Below, piece by piece: positions 37,590 through 48,775 of a DNA stretch of 64,000 nt. The notes beneath the pieces are model-generated. The model was not told the DNA's origin. It was given only the letters and a program-made list of their open reading frames with translations, and searched no databases. Both the position numbers and the translations under genes were made by a program. Origin of the DNA: Cristatella mucedo (taxonomy: Eukaryota > Bryozoa > Phylactolaemata > Cristatellidae); the NCBI GenBank assembly GCA_009760855.2, contig WPIO01000110.1, positions 319,501 to 383,500 of the forward strand, written 5' to 3'. Numbering within the stretch: the first letter of the stretch is position 1; each line of letters opens with the position of its first letter.

Positions 37590-38170
37590 ATAGGGATTTG
37601 TTGGTGCGAGCTAGACGTTGTTGGCGTGTGTGGAGTCCTAGTTCTCCGGTTAGGGTTTAGGCTCCAGTTCAAGCTCTGTCTATTTAGGTCGTTCCCCAGT
37701 ATAAATGTAAGTAGCTTAAGTGTGGAGACGTGTTTCCTCCGCAAGATTGCTTGAGATGGCGTGTTTGGGGTATTCCTTCAACACTGGTGGAAACGGAGTC
37801 CCAGTTCTCCGGTTAGGGTTTAGGCTCCGGTTTGTGCTCAGCGTGGAGAAGTATTCCCTCCGCAAGAGTGTTGGTGCTGTTTAGAACGTGCGAGGAGTGT
37901 GGAGATAAAACTGAGCTAGACGCACAGCGACTTTGTGCGCTTGCGAATAAAGCTCAGTAAAATCCCCAATTCGTGTGTCTCGCTTTCAAATTCACGCCGC
38001 GGACTCACGAACCCCTTTAGTAACTTTAAGCAGGTCGGCACCAGAAACGCTCGTTTCGTGGCGGCCAGCTTAATGCGCGTAGGGGCGCGCACCGAACGGC
38101 AGTAGGCCCTAGACTACGCGGCTAGGTAAGCGGCAGGTCAAGCCTACTCCGCCGAGCCTTCGGCATTACA
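37590..38170 (+). mobile_element. LTR (probably solo), 3' part well defined
   Basis: The last 245 bp repeat the window's first 241 bp. In order there are a TATA-like TATAAAT at about 37699, an AATAAA at about 37946, and the end CATTACA at 38170. That is the U3-R-U5 order of a plus-strand LTR. A segment of about 85 bp (GTTCTCCGGTTAGGGTTTAG to TCCCTCCGCAAG) occurs twice, at 37640-37750 and 37800-37870. The left boundary is unclear. No primer-binding site or gag/pol follows. Confidence 0.6.
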
Positions 38171-38194
38171 TATTTAAAACAGCTTAGGCAAGCC

Positions 38195-38590
38195 TTGCAG
38201 TTAACTTATTTGACCTGTAAATTGTATTTTCGCCTACGCAAGAAATTCGGTATGGATATGCTAGAAATTGTGAGAAAGTGCAGCTTAACGCCTCCGGCTG
38301 CTTGGTCGAAAGCTAATAGCAGGTACCGGCTTGGTGTCAACACATTAGGAGGAACAAAAATTTTTATGAGTGAACATATAATGCGTACGCAAATTGGCGT
38401 CTCTGAACAACTTCAATCTTACTTTACCTCAATCAATCAAATGAAGTTTTGTTTTCTAATTTACGGCGGTGCCAAATGTCACTTATTCTCTTCTACACTC
38501 CAGGATAAGTTAGGTCTACGACTGCAAGAATGCACACTGCTACGCTACGTGCATAGAAGGACTAAACATATAACCCAGAGGTTGGAGGAT
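38195..38590. other. unassigned open frame beside LTR
   Basis: A plus-strand frame of 171 codons starts at 38195, but its last third is antisense L2-1 sequence, so it is composite. The first 130 residues are not recognisable as any family. Confidence 0.25.
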
Positions 38591-38985
38591 CTCTATCCAC
38601 ACTCTCTGATCTCATCTATCTTGCTGACCAAGAAGCTAGAGAAGCGATCAGCTGGATCGCTACAAGGATCACTAGGTAAGGAGCTAACCTGGCAGCGGTT
38701 AATGAGATGATTAATAGCCGATAGCAGCATTTTTGGATTCACATATGTGATTTGACTGTGTTTCTATAGTAGCTATATTTGGCATAGCCAAGGTTGATTG
38801 GCATGATCTACAGTAGTCCTCGTATGCCTCCCGATAAACAATCAGTCCTGACCTCTGGCAAGCTTTTTATGGTTAATCTGAGCATGGGTAGGGTATTGAG
38901 CTTAGTCAGAGGTGTATACTCATCAAGAACGTCGGCTAGTATCGTGCTGTAGCATTCTCGAAGCCATTAATCTCTCTCACGTAAT
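38590..38985 (-). mobile_element. L2-1 LINE, degenerate linker region
   Basis: Reverse-strand match to the endonuclease-RT linker of the 41.5-43.9 kb copy (TCACTAGGTAAGGAGCTAA; ATTTTTGGATT; AACAATCAGTCCTGA). Many indels. Confidence 0.7.
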
Positions 38986-39171
38986 CAATAGCGTACTAGA
39001 TCTGCTAGAGTCTAAGGACTTGCAGATAGCCAAGGTTGCGATCTGAAGCCAATATGCATAGGTGACCCTCAGACAATGGCCAGCAGAGATAATGGCCGGA
39101 AAGAGCCACTAGCAGAACAGGCGTTCAGCAGCTATCGGCCAGACGACGAGCAGCAGGTCTGAATCCACCCT

Positions 39172-39241
39172 CCTCCCCCCCCCCTTAGAGTCGCTGCAGG
39201 AGCCGAGGGGATCTCTGAGGCTGCACATGCTTCGACTAGCC

Positions 39242-39302
<61 letters not shown>
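39172..39302. repeat. poly-C run and (CT)n microsatellite
   Basis: A C run at 39173-39184 and about 58 bp of CT repeats at 39245-39302. The CT array abuts the antisense L2-1 fragment that follows. Confidence 0.9.
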
Positions 39303-39305
<3 letters not shown>

Positions 39306-39349
39306 ATCTCTATCTATGTTGATTTTGTGCTGGTTTGTGTCGATTTTGA

Positions 39350-39648
39350 GCAACAACCTTTCCAATTTCTGAATCACACATGGTTAGGTCATAATTAGTA
39401 AGTTAATTTTATGATCATTTAATTTAAGAAATTTGGCTGCCATCCATGTGTAGATGCCATTTATAAATGCAGCAAAAGAGTTAGGAGAAATTGACATGCT
39501 GGAGGGCTGGGATGGATCAAAGCAAATGTGCAACTGAGTTCCATCTCTGCAGAGGAGAAAGCCTAGAGTTTGCTTGGCAATCAGATTGGTAAGAGGGAGA
39601 GTATAAACCATGAAAAGAACGGGACCGAGCATGCTCCTGAGTTGAGTC
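39350..39648 (-). mobile_element. L2-1 LINE, RT fragment (inverted half of a chimera)
   Basis: Reads on the minus strand from LGPVLFMVYTLPL past a mutated active-site region (LLCRDGTQLHIC in place of FYADDTQLYLC) to LKLNDHKINLL. The catalytic YADD is replaced by CRDG, so this copy is inactive. It joins head to head with a plus-strand L2-1 3' piece at 39650. Confidence 0.85.
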
Positions 39649-39651
39649 ACG

Positions 39652-39828
39652 ACATCTCTTAACTAGATCACACTTTAAACAAAAACTAAAAACGCATCTA
39701 TTTATCGCAGAATTTAGAGGGTCCCAGTGATTTTACGTGTATGTGCTTATGCATGCTAACACTGTGCATGTCACCCCTAACCATGTTATTTTTGTCAATT
39801 ATTGAGCATGTAATGCAATGTTATGTAT
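39652..39828 (+). mobile_element. L2-1 LINE, 3' piece (direct half of a chimera)
   Basis: Plus-strand C-terminal codons and 3' UTR (AAAACGCATCTATTTATCGC; GCTAACACTGTGCATGTCACC), stopping before the hairpin, where the L2-2 tail begins. Confidence 0.8.
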
Positions 39829-41457
39829 TTCCATCTGTACCTCCACAAAGTCATAAAGACCATGTGGGTGTTACGCAGGAGCGTTCTGTATAGCACACTC
39901 ACAGCCTAAGCGGCTTTCGGTACTCATTCCGTAGCCAAGAGACATCGTCTCACGCAACAAAGAGAAAGTGGGAAGCATAGCAGAGTCAGGAGAGCAGTTT
40001 AGGTAGTGAGTAGCATGGAAGTAGCAGCTCAGGACCGCTGAAAAGATTGAGCCATAATCGGCAGTAGGAGAGTAGTTGTCGTTGCGTAAGAAGTAAGAAT
40101 TGTGGAAGCGAGTTCCACAGTCTAGGACCTGCAGAGCTAGGGGTTGTCACCAACGGTCTTTAAGCGGAGGAATGGAACACCTAATTTATTGTCCACACAG
40201 GACCTGAGGGTGCAAACAGGCTGAAACGGATGCAGCAGTTCAGCTAGGTACGAAGGAGCCAAGCCGTGGCGGGCCTTGTGGGTCAGCGTAAGAACTTTGC
40301 TCTGTATCCGTTTCTCAACCGGCAACCATCCTAGCTCTTTCAGCAAAGGAGGCAGGTGTTCAAACCGCTGGGACTTCAAGACTAGCCTTGCAGCCATATT
40401 CATAGTCTGCTGCAGTGGCCTAATAGCTTTCTTTGGCAGCCCTGCCAAAAGGGAATTACAATAATCAAGCCGAGACAGAAACAAGGAGCTAGTTAATTTA
40501 TTTACAAGCCACTGTAGGAGACAGCTCCTAATCGTGGATAGGAATCGGACGTGATGGCTAGCTGTAGAAGCAGTCTTCTGAATGAAGCTTTTAAAATTAA
40601 GGCAGCTGTCGAAAACGATACCTAAATTTCGATCACGTGGTGATGGTCGCACAATAGCATCACCTATTAGAAGAGCAAAGCCTTTTAATGCAGCCAAACG
40701 TTTAGGGTGTCCTATGAGCAGCAGTTCGGCTTTATCATAATTTAATTTCAGGAAGTTTTCCGACATCCAGGATCAAATATCGGCAAGGCAAGCATTCAGT
40801 TTCTCAGTTGCCACAGCAGATTCCAACGGCTTGAATTGAAAATACAACTGAGTATCGTCGGCATAGAAGCGATATCCTATTTCACGGGCCTTAATCACTT
40901 TTTCTAGAGGTTGTATATAAATGGAGAACAGCAAGGGACCGAGTAAAGATCCTTGAGGGACTCCACAGATTACCCTTCTCGTGTGTGAGACCTAACCCCC
41001 ACACGACACGGATTGAACACGATCAGAGAAGTATGATTTAAATCACGCCAATGCTTCGTCTGCCAGACCAATCTTTGTTCTCAACCCTTCAAGCAGAACC
41101 TCGTGATAAATGGTGTCAAAGGCAGCAGACAGATCAAGTACAGCTAGGGCAGTGGCATTCCCGTCGTTGTTGCCACGTATAATGTCATTGTTATTACGGA
41201 GGAGAGCAGTTTCAGTGGAGAGCTGCCTCTTGACCCTGATTGAAAAGTTTCTGACATTCCATTATTCTCAATATGTTCAACATTCTGCTTAGCAACAATT
41301 TTGTCAAGCATCTTTAATAAGAAAGGAAGAACTGGGCGACAGTTTGCAAGGACCTCTGTGTCTAATCCAGGCTTTTAAGGAATGGTTGTAACGATTGCCG
41401 ATTTGAAGGACTGAGGTACGATCCCTTTTCCGAAAGAAGCATTAAAAATCTTGGTTA
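39829..41457 (-). mobile_element. L2-2 LINE, most complete copy (RT to 3' end)
   Basis: Read on the minus strand. RT blocks appear in order: LDLSAAFDTIYHEVLLEGL; ICGVPQGSLLGPLLFSIY; FYADDTQLYFQF with intact YADD; LKLNYDKAELLLIGHPKRL; RNLGIVFDSCLNFKSF; FLSRLDYCNSLLAGLPKKAI; HLPPLLKELGWLPVEKRI; ARHGLAPSYLAELL. The 3' UTR ends in TTACAT-like repeats. The protein belongs to the L2/CR1 group but differs clearly from L2-1. A few stops break the frame, and a segment of 210 codons (40766-40137) is uninterrupted. It lies between two L2-1 pieces. No endonuclease domain remains. Confidence 0.9.
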
Positions 41458-43945
41458 ATAATAATAATATTGAACTTGATAAAGCGCCCTCAGAGAACTC
41501 AGTATCTTTCCATGCGCTTTACATTTGCTGCAAAGGAAAATGCTATTGAATGGTGAGTAATATCATGCTTGATAAACAAACAGCATGAATAGCGTGGTTG
41601 GGGGTGACATGCACAGAGTCAGCATGCAAATGTGGTTAGTGGCAGCATGCACAGTGTAAGCACGTATAAGCACATCAAAAAGAAATCACAGGGTCCCACT
41701 CAATGCTGTCCTAAATATGTGTGTTTTTAAGTTCTTTTTAAATGTGGTCAAGTCAGGGAATGTACTGACGCAGGTCAGGAGTGAGTTCCACGCTTTGGGA
41801 GCATACGAACTAAATGCACGGTCTCCAAAGGATTTGAGGTTTGTACGAGATATTGGTAGACTGTTGGATTCCGAAAAGCAGGTGGTACGAGGCTTGGCCT
41901 GGTGGGGGAAGTAGATCTGAGAGATAGGCTGGAGCCAAAGAATGAAATGACCAAAAGCTAGCGACAATCCTTGAAATCAATCTGTTGCTTGACTGGGAGC
42001 CAATGCAGGTCGGCGAGAAGCGGTGTGACGTGGCAAGTGCGACGCTCACGACAGACAAGCCTAGCTGCAGAGTTTTGCACCAGCTGCAATCACCAGATCG
42101 CACATGCCGGTAGGCCAGTAAGAAGTGAGTTGCAGAAGTCGAGACTGGATGTTATAAATGCATGGACCAACTTAGACTAGGTATCCTTATCTACACAAGC
42201 CCGAGCGTTAGAAATGCTATGTAGCTGAACGTAGGCAGACTTGACTGTGGAGCTGATGTGGTCGTCTAACGAGAGGTCACTATCGAACATGAAACCTAGA
42301 TTTCGAGCTGATCCAACAGGGGATATGCTGACAGAGCCCATTTTGAGAGTCAGCCTTTTCAATTTCTGAATCATACTGGGTTTGCCCATAACTAGTAAGT
42401 TAGTTTTATCATCGTTTAGTTTTAGAAGATTTGCTGCCATCCATGTGCGGATGTCATCAATACATGCAGCAAGTGAGTTGAGAGAATTCGAGGTGCTCGA
42501 AGGCTGGGAGGGATCAAAGCAATGGTACAACTTAGTGTCATCGGCATAGAAGTAAAAGCCTAGATTGTGCTTGGCAATCACATCAGCAAGAGGGAGAGAA
42601 TAGATCGTGAAAAGAACCAGACCTAGCACGGAGCCCTGAGGTGCCCCATATTTCAGAGGTACCTCGGACGATCTTTGTCCATTCACGTCGATACTCTGGA
42701 GTCTCACACTGAGACAAGACCTGAACCATTGCATATCTGTTGGCTACCGAATGCGTACCAAAAGCCGCTTAGGCTGTGAGTGCGCTATACAAAACTCTCC
42801 TGCGTAACACCCACATGGTCTTTATGACTTTGTGGAGTTACTGACGGAGATACATCATCATCATAGCAGTGCCAGTGATGCCCAGGCGAGATGAGAGGTT
42901 CTGTAGAAGACCTTTGTGATTGATGGTATCAAAAGCTGCTGAAAGATCGAGCAAAACAAGCAGATACACTCTACCCGTGTCTGCGCTGTATACCCTTAGC
43001 AATGCTGACTCTGTTGAGTGATTAGCTCTAAAACTAGACTGGAACTTACTTGCAAGGTTTGAAGTTTCGATAAATGAGTTCAGCTGGTCTGCCACGAACC
43101 GTTCGAGTGTCTTTGATAGGAATGGTAGAAGGGAGACTGGGCGGTAGTTACTCAAGTTCTCTTGATCTAGTGTCACTTTCTTGAGAAGTGGCCTTACTAC
43201 AGCTATTTTGAATGGTGTGGGGACATGACCTGAGGCCAATGACATATTAATGATGTTAGTTATGCATGGCAGCAGCAGATCAATGCAACGTAGGAGCAGG
43301 ACAGTGGGAATAGGGTCCAGAGGACTTGTCTTATTCTTTGATTGAGATGCGAACTTCAGGACTAGATCACTAGTTACCTGCCTTAATGTAGACATTTAGG
43401 TGCAGCCAGGAATCGGGGAACAGCATTCTAGTGGGGATGTTGTCATCGCAGGGATGGAATCCCTGATCTTGTCTATCTTCTGCATAAAGAATCGAGAGAA
43501 ACAATCGGCTAGATCATCACAAGGCTCATCAGGTAAGGAGCTAATCTGCGAACGGTTGAGAGGTTTGATCGTCAACATCAGCATTTTTGGATTGTGCGTC
43601 TGTGATTCGACAATTTTTTTATAGAAGCTAGACTTGGCCTTTGTTAGGATCGATTCGTACGACCTACAGTTGTCATCAAATGCCTGTCGATATGCCTGTC
43701 GATGGACAGTCAGTCCAGATCTTTTGTATACTTTTTCAAGCTTTCGCTTAGTAACCTAGCTAGTTCAATGTCTGTGGTAAACCATAGGCCGTCTGGGCGA
43801 GGGCACACAGTGGGCTTAGTCAGAGTTGCGAACTCGTCGAGCGTGTCAGCTAGTGTCATCGCAGGGCTAAGTTGGTTTGCTAGTGAAGACCACAGAGATG
43901 AGAGTATAGTGTCTTCAGGAGACAAGCTCTTTTTTGCTAGACCTT
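41458..43945 (-). mobile_element. L2-1 LINE, long copy with linker and RT, interrupted by L2-2
   Basis: In reverse: ATT tail and hairpin (41458-41530), 3' UTR, and C-terminal part (LSDLLPPPGQ; FGDRAFSSYAPKAWNSL). The RT domain follows with intact FYADDTKLYHCF (about 42535), GAPQGSVLGLVLF, and LLVLLDLSAAFDTINHKGLL (about 42940). The region before the RT reads SDLVLKFASQSKNKTSPLDP and CDDLADCFSRFF, then the end of the endonuclease part (PRPDGLWFTTDIELARLL). The RT is split at 42739-42864 by an L2-2 3' end. Frameshifts make it non-functional. Confidence 0.9.
42739..42864 (+). mobile_element. L2-2 3' end inserted into L2-1
   Basis: Between codons for GITGTA and LQWFRS of the L2-1 RT lies about 125 bp in the opposite orientation. 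It matches the L2-2 3' UTR (CGCTTAGGCTGTGAGTGCGC; CTCCTGCGTAACACCCACAT) and ends in CAT repeats. No clear target-site duplication. Confidence 0.8.
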
Positions 43946-43946
43946 A

Positions 43947-44227
43947 TTAAGGTAGCCACATCGCATGCAGTAACATCAGAGAACCTTTAAGGAAGGTCAC
44001 AGGTTGAGGAACCGCAGTTGATTTATTGGCTGGGGGCTTAATGAAGGCACGAATGTGCGAAGTTTTTTCAATGAAGAAGGCTGAAAACTTTTCGGCTGAG
44101 CCCTTAATATCTGGGGAGTCGAACCTCACAGCATTGGCCAGTAAATGGTTTACTATCTTACAAATCTGTTTTATTGTCCGACTGGCAGGAATTAAGCTTT
44201 TTAATGAAAAAAGAAGCATGCTCCTAC
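43947..44227 (-). mobile_element. LINE linker fragment, probably L2-2
   Basis: Minus-strand frame of 90 codons (FSLKSLIPASRTIKQICKIV; SAEKFSAFFIEKTSHIRAF) typical of the region between endonuclease and RT in L2-type LINEs. It differs from the L2-1 linker, so I place it with L2-2 by exclusion. Confidence 0.6.
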
Positions 44228-44352
44228 TAACCTAACCATTCGATCGTGCTTCCTGTGAAGCAAATGTAAAGTGCCTAGAGAGCGATTGAGTTACCTGAGG
44301 GCCCTCTATTGAATGTATTATTATTAATACCATTATTATTATTATTATTAGG
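44228..44352 (+). mobile_element. L2-1 LINE, 3'-end fragment
   Basis: 3' UTR remnant, hairpin (AAAGTGCCTAGAGAGCG...GAGGGC) and ATT repeats on the plus strand. Confidence 0.8.
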
Positions 44353-44656
44353 TTTGATGTTTCAATATTAGAGTTCAGTTAATCTGACACAACTCATCCC
44401 AGTGTTTTTATAGGAGCAAGAGAATGGAGGCTAATCGGGAGCTGCTCAAGGTCTTTTGGTCTTGCGGTGCATTCTTAATCATCGGTCTAACGACAGCCTT
44501 ATTTTAAAAGCGCAGGACCATGGGGGTAGGTATGACGTATTTATTAAGTTTATTACGTATGGCAGCAGCAGATCTAATAATCACAGAAGTAGTATCGTGG
44601 GAATACGGTCTGTAGGACTTGTAGTCATCTTTAATCAATTCGGACATCCACTTTAA
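44353..44656 (-). mobile_element. L2-1 LINE, N-terminal RT fragment
   Basis: Reverse match to 43065-43350 (GGCAGCAGCAGATC; GTGGGAATA), decayed. It abuts the tail of the preceding plus-strand fragment. Confidence 0.65.
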
Positions 44657-44699
44657 ATAGTATGTCTCCTGTGGCTTCCTTGAATGTAATTAATAAGTA

Positions 44700-44872
44700 C
44701 GTGCTAATTTAACTGCCCCTGTTTTCACAGCGGCAGTAGAGCCTTTGAGGCTATCGCCACTGCAAGCAGTGGCGATAAAGGATCGCCCACCACGGGATTC
44801 GTATACTCGATCCGGGACCGGGGCCGTAAAATGCAACCACCTTACCTAGTGGGCCATCACGGCTCACATTGA
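44700..44872 (-). mobile_element. SINE-B, tRNA-like repeat
   Basis: In reverse: tRNA-like head with degenerate A and B boxes, a CCTTTATCGCC block, a perfect 12-bp hairpin (44752-44777), AGGCTCTAC, and a tail near GCAGTTAAATTAGC. Same order as 49520-49675. Confidence 0.6.
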
Positions 44873-45096
44873 GGTTGACAATAAGAGATGTTTTATATTA
44901 TAACCTTTTAGGGAACCATGTTTGAGGATGGCATAAGGTATGTACCGCTTCCTTGAACATCTTAACACTATAGGAAGATGAAAGAAAGAACGCGCACGAA
45001 TATAGGATGGCATTCACCTGGATTCAGGGAGCCTAAACAATGCCCTGTGGAGTCGGTAAATTGGCCACAGTTGAGAGGCATTGTCATGCTACTTAA

Positions 45097-45289
45097 CAAA
45101 AATAGCCGCTGGAACGCAAATGCAAACAGTTTGATAGTGCTGGTATTGATATAATGCTGGTTTGAAAAAAGATTCAGAATGCCTCCTGCGATTAGAAGAT
45201 CTCCTCCGTAACGATAAGACGATTAAACATATTCGTCACCAACCGGTAACATCATCGGCTGGCCAAGCATTTTCCCGCTTGCCTGATAT
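45097..45289 (-). pseudogene. Locus D: dead copy of locus B exon 1
   Basis: Minus-strand relic homologous to locus B exon 1. The start codon is changed (GATGTCAGAC to GATATCAGGC), the donor is lost (TTTG/GTAAGTAGC to TTTG/TTAAGTAGC), and indels make it 193 instead of 172 nt. The 3' part still reads VPAAIF just before the former donor, like AIPAAIV in locus A. Homology extends upstream to about 45600 and downstream to about 45000. No exons 2 or 3 were found nearby; the flanks are LINE sequence. Confidence 0.65.
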
Positions 45290-45589
45290 CTGGCGCGTGA
45301 TTTTCACTGAATAAAGGTCCGCGTGAATAAAAAATGAATCCAGGAAAACTGCACGTATTCAGCTGCCAGACAGACGAAAAAAGGCTCTACCAATCTCCAG
45401 ACCACAGGCACCTGACTTCACCGAACCCTGCTGAATGATATTCATGCAGAACGGGCCGACTGCATCACAGCTGGATGGATTTACGATTTTTTGCAGCAAA
45501 ACCTTCCCATAGAGTGATTCACCGAGTGGCTTCTAGCTGAGATGCGATTCTATTCGTCATTTCTTTGACAGTGATTATTTGATGAGGTT

Positions 45590-46190
45590 CATCTTACCTA
45601 ATGATCCATGCGATGATCATACAGATCGCTTAAAAAACTTCTTTGTCCACTAGAAAAACAAGATAAAAAACTCCATTAATACAATGACAGCATCCCCCTA
45701 GATACCCACTACAATGCTGACCCTCAATTCCTTGGAAGCACCTGAATGTCTACATTCAAGCAGGTCACTAGTGACCTCGTCCTGAAGTTCATATCCCAAT
45801 CAAACAAGACTACTAGTTCCTTTGACCCTATTCCCACTGTATTGAGTCCACGATGCATTGATCTGCTGCTGCCATGCATAACTGACATCATTAATGTCAT
45901 TAGCCTCAGGTCACGTCCCAACACCTCTCAAAAAGGCTGTAGTCAGGCCACTACTCAAGAAAGCAACACTAGACCAAGAGAACTTTAGCAACTTCTGCCC
46001 AGTCTTCCTTCTACAAATCCTATCAAAGACAATGGAACGATTCGTGACTGACCTTTCATTCTTTGGCTCCAGCCTACCTATCATATCTACTGCCCCACCA
46101 GTCTAAGCATAGTACTACCAGCTTTTCGGAATCTAACTGTTTACCTATACCACATACAAACTTCAAATTCTTTGGAGACTGTGCCTTGCA
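45590..46190 (+). mobile_element. L2-1 LINE with internal deletion
   Basis: Plus-strand linker and RT start (NDPCDDHTDRLKNFF; FKQVTSDLVLKFISQS; PLLKKATLDQENFSNF) jump at about 46045 to the C-terminal part (GSSLPIIS...; SFSESNCLPIPHTNFKFFG). The whole catalytic RT is missing. Confidence 0.8.
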
Positions 46191-46345
46191 CAGGCCGGTA
46201 GACCAGCAAGCAGTGAGTTACACAAATCAAGACGAGATGTCACGAATGCAAGGACCAATTTAAATATAGTATCCCTGTCTAAACATGCCTGGATTTTAGT
46301 TTTGTTATGTAACTGAAAGTAAGCTCAATGACATGGTCGAGTTTG
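46190..46345 (-). mobile_element. L2-1 LINE, inverted fragment
   Basis: Follows the plus-strand piece without a gap but reads in reverse (ACAGGCCGGTAGACCAGCAA; TATCCCTGTCTAAACATGCC), matching the RT C-terminal region. Confidence 0.7.
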
Positions 46346-48631
46346 GAAACTTAAAAGAGGTGAGCCACTATGAAATGTTGAAATGTTGGTTCGTCAAACT
46401 TATCAATCGAAATTCTTAAAAATACTCACTTATAAATCTAGTTTTGCAATGTCTGAATAACTTTAAGAAAAATACAGTTCAATTTTGATTCATATGTTGT
46501 TTTCTGGATAATTGCGAATACAATGTTGGATATTCACGTTGGAAATTATAGTGTTAAAAAGTAATCACTAGCCTTGTCACAGACGCAAAGTTTATGAAGA
46601 ATAATGGCCATGTGTCTTACATCTGAGGAAAGACAATTGTCAAACAACACTAGCACTAACTACCGAGAAAAAACCGAGCTTCCTGCCATTTTACATAGCG
46701 TAATTGGCAGCTGGGCCTTATGGGAGAAATACTCTTTGGGTTTTCGGCCACCTTGCCCTTGTTCACCTGGCCCCTGCCGAGCCGAGCCTAAGCTCCGACA
46801 AGCATCTAGAGAGTCAGCCAGATGTCAAGTGCAGCACCAGTACAGCATGCTGCTCGATAGACCAACGTGCTTTACTGTAAGTGACCGGATAAGCAAGTTT
46901 AGAGCCAGATTTTTTCCAAAACGGTGTGCCGTCCGTCTAAAGCGGTCGCGGGCGGAACTCGAGCCACTTTGGATCGTACTCGACAAAAAGCGAAAGGGTA
47001 ACGAAAAACTGAGCAACCGCGGGGGTTGGCCTCGTACCGATGCCGAAAACTGCTAGTGCACAAATGCAACTAGCGTGAAAGTAGCGTAGGCTTTGAGTAT
47101 AATCTAGATCACTCTTGTGAGTAGAGCTTACGACTCTCCGGCTGGACTTCGCCGAGGTACGGACATTATCTTTATCTAAATATCGACAAAGCTGTGAAGC
47201 TACGTTGAAAAGCTTTCAACCGAGGACCAAATGCGTAAGCGTGTTTTAGTACACTCCCAGTAAATATACGAGAAGACGTGTGCGTACACGTATTTAAACG
47301 GATATGTGTGTTTACATGCACAATCAATAACACTTTATCTGTGTATACGTGTACATATAAATATATACACGTATCTCTACGAGTTGTTACTCGGACATCC
47401 TCAATTGGCGAAAAGGCAGCTTCAGCAACAACAAGCCGTGAGCGTTTTTCCGCTGAGTTGCTTCGGAAAGTAGCCTGTTGAAGATCGTGGGGATAGCCAC
47501 TGCATGTCGAACGGAATCGCCCATTTCTCGCCTGTATCGGCGCTTGTATTGCGCGTGTAGCTTGCAGTGCAAGTTTATGTAACACCAAAAAAATAGTATG
47601 AAACGACGCTGCAAGATCAGGACGGCGATGAATGTTGAACTAATATTCGCCATTGGTAAATTATTATGAACTTGAGACGGTTGTAGCGTAGTCTTCTGTT
47701 AGGCGACCCAAAGTAATCGGCATGCAATGCATGGCTCTGGGCCCCCTCCCCCCCCCCCCCCCCGCGTGAGTAGCTACGAGTGCTTGCACTAGCGTCTGAT
47801 GACGGCACTTGTCCTTGTCCAGTCAAGATCTGAACAATGTGTAGATTTTATCCGATTACTTTTCGGAAAAAATTCTTCCAGCTAGCATGAGCAACAGCTA
47901 AATGTTTAAACGTCCCGACAGCGTCGCTTCAAAGAAAGAATACCAAGCAGGCGGCACCCGCGGTGAATTTTCGTCTCAGTTCCGGATCCGCCTGCGCTTC
48001 GTAAAGTTCCCTAGGAATAATACTTGATTATAGCTATACCTAGCTTGCATAACGCCCTGGGGGGGGGGTTAAATCCCTACCCACGCGCTCTACAACTTGT
48101 CGCACGGGAATCGGTAGGGTTTACGACATACAGGCTTCGACAACCATGCAAAGCACACAGATATAATGCTTTGGCGAGAATATAAAAGTACGTAACGAAA
48201 CGCTCGATCAGACCTGTTTGTAGTGTGGCCCCTGATTACTAATGTGGGCTCAATCGTGCGAATCGAAGCATTCAAGGCCCACAGTACCAAAAAAAGACAA
48301 AGTTCACTGTACACCAGAGGAAGCTAAGCCAAAAACGCGTCAACAGTTGGACACTAAAATATGCACAGTCAGCGCATGTGTTGACAGCAGCCAACAGCAA
48401 GCTACAGACGACTGTTTTTTGGTGCATACGAACCGAAGGTCCGATGTCCAAAAGATTTCAATTTACAGCTCGGTAAAAATATTGCGGTTTTAAAGTACTC
48501 GGAACTCAGCGATGCCAACACTTAAAAAATAAACTCTTCAAAAATTACCACCTAAGTTTCGCTTACGAGGTAAGAACTTTGAAAATCAAGGAAAGCAGAG
48601 TGCACATATGAAAGCCACCAACTGCCGCAGC
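46346..48631. other. GC-richer unassigned region with open frames
   Basis: A plus-strand frame of 150 codons (46604-47056) is Arg/Lys-rich and unrecognised. Other frames of 60-140 codons overlap on both strands and compete, as expected where stops are rare. Poly-C (47747-47763) and poly-G (48060-48068) runs are present. No splice-supported model could be built. Confidence 0.3.
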
Positions 48632-48775
48632 CGACCGGAAATACATTACCTCTCAAATAGTTGGTCAAGCCTTCTTTAGTGTGGGAGGTCACTTCAACCA
48701 ACTCGACCGGAAATACATGAGCACTCAAGTAGTTGGTCAAGCCCTCTTTAGCGTGGGAGGTCACATATACGAACT
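48632..48775. repeat. 72-bp tandem repeat, two units
   Basis: Units 48632-48703 and 48704-48775 begin CGACCGGAAATACAT and share TAGTTGGTCAAGCC and GTGGGAGGTCAC. The length of 72 bp keeps frame. Both strands stay open across it: minus reads TSHxKEGLTNYL twice, plus reads VGQAxFSVGGH twice. Confidence 0.85.

Noticed and set aside
38195-38710. 171-codon plus-strand frame after the LTR
   Set aside because: Last third is antisense L2-1 linker sequence; no retroviral or other domain in the rest.
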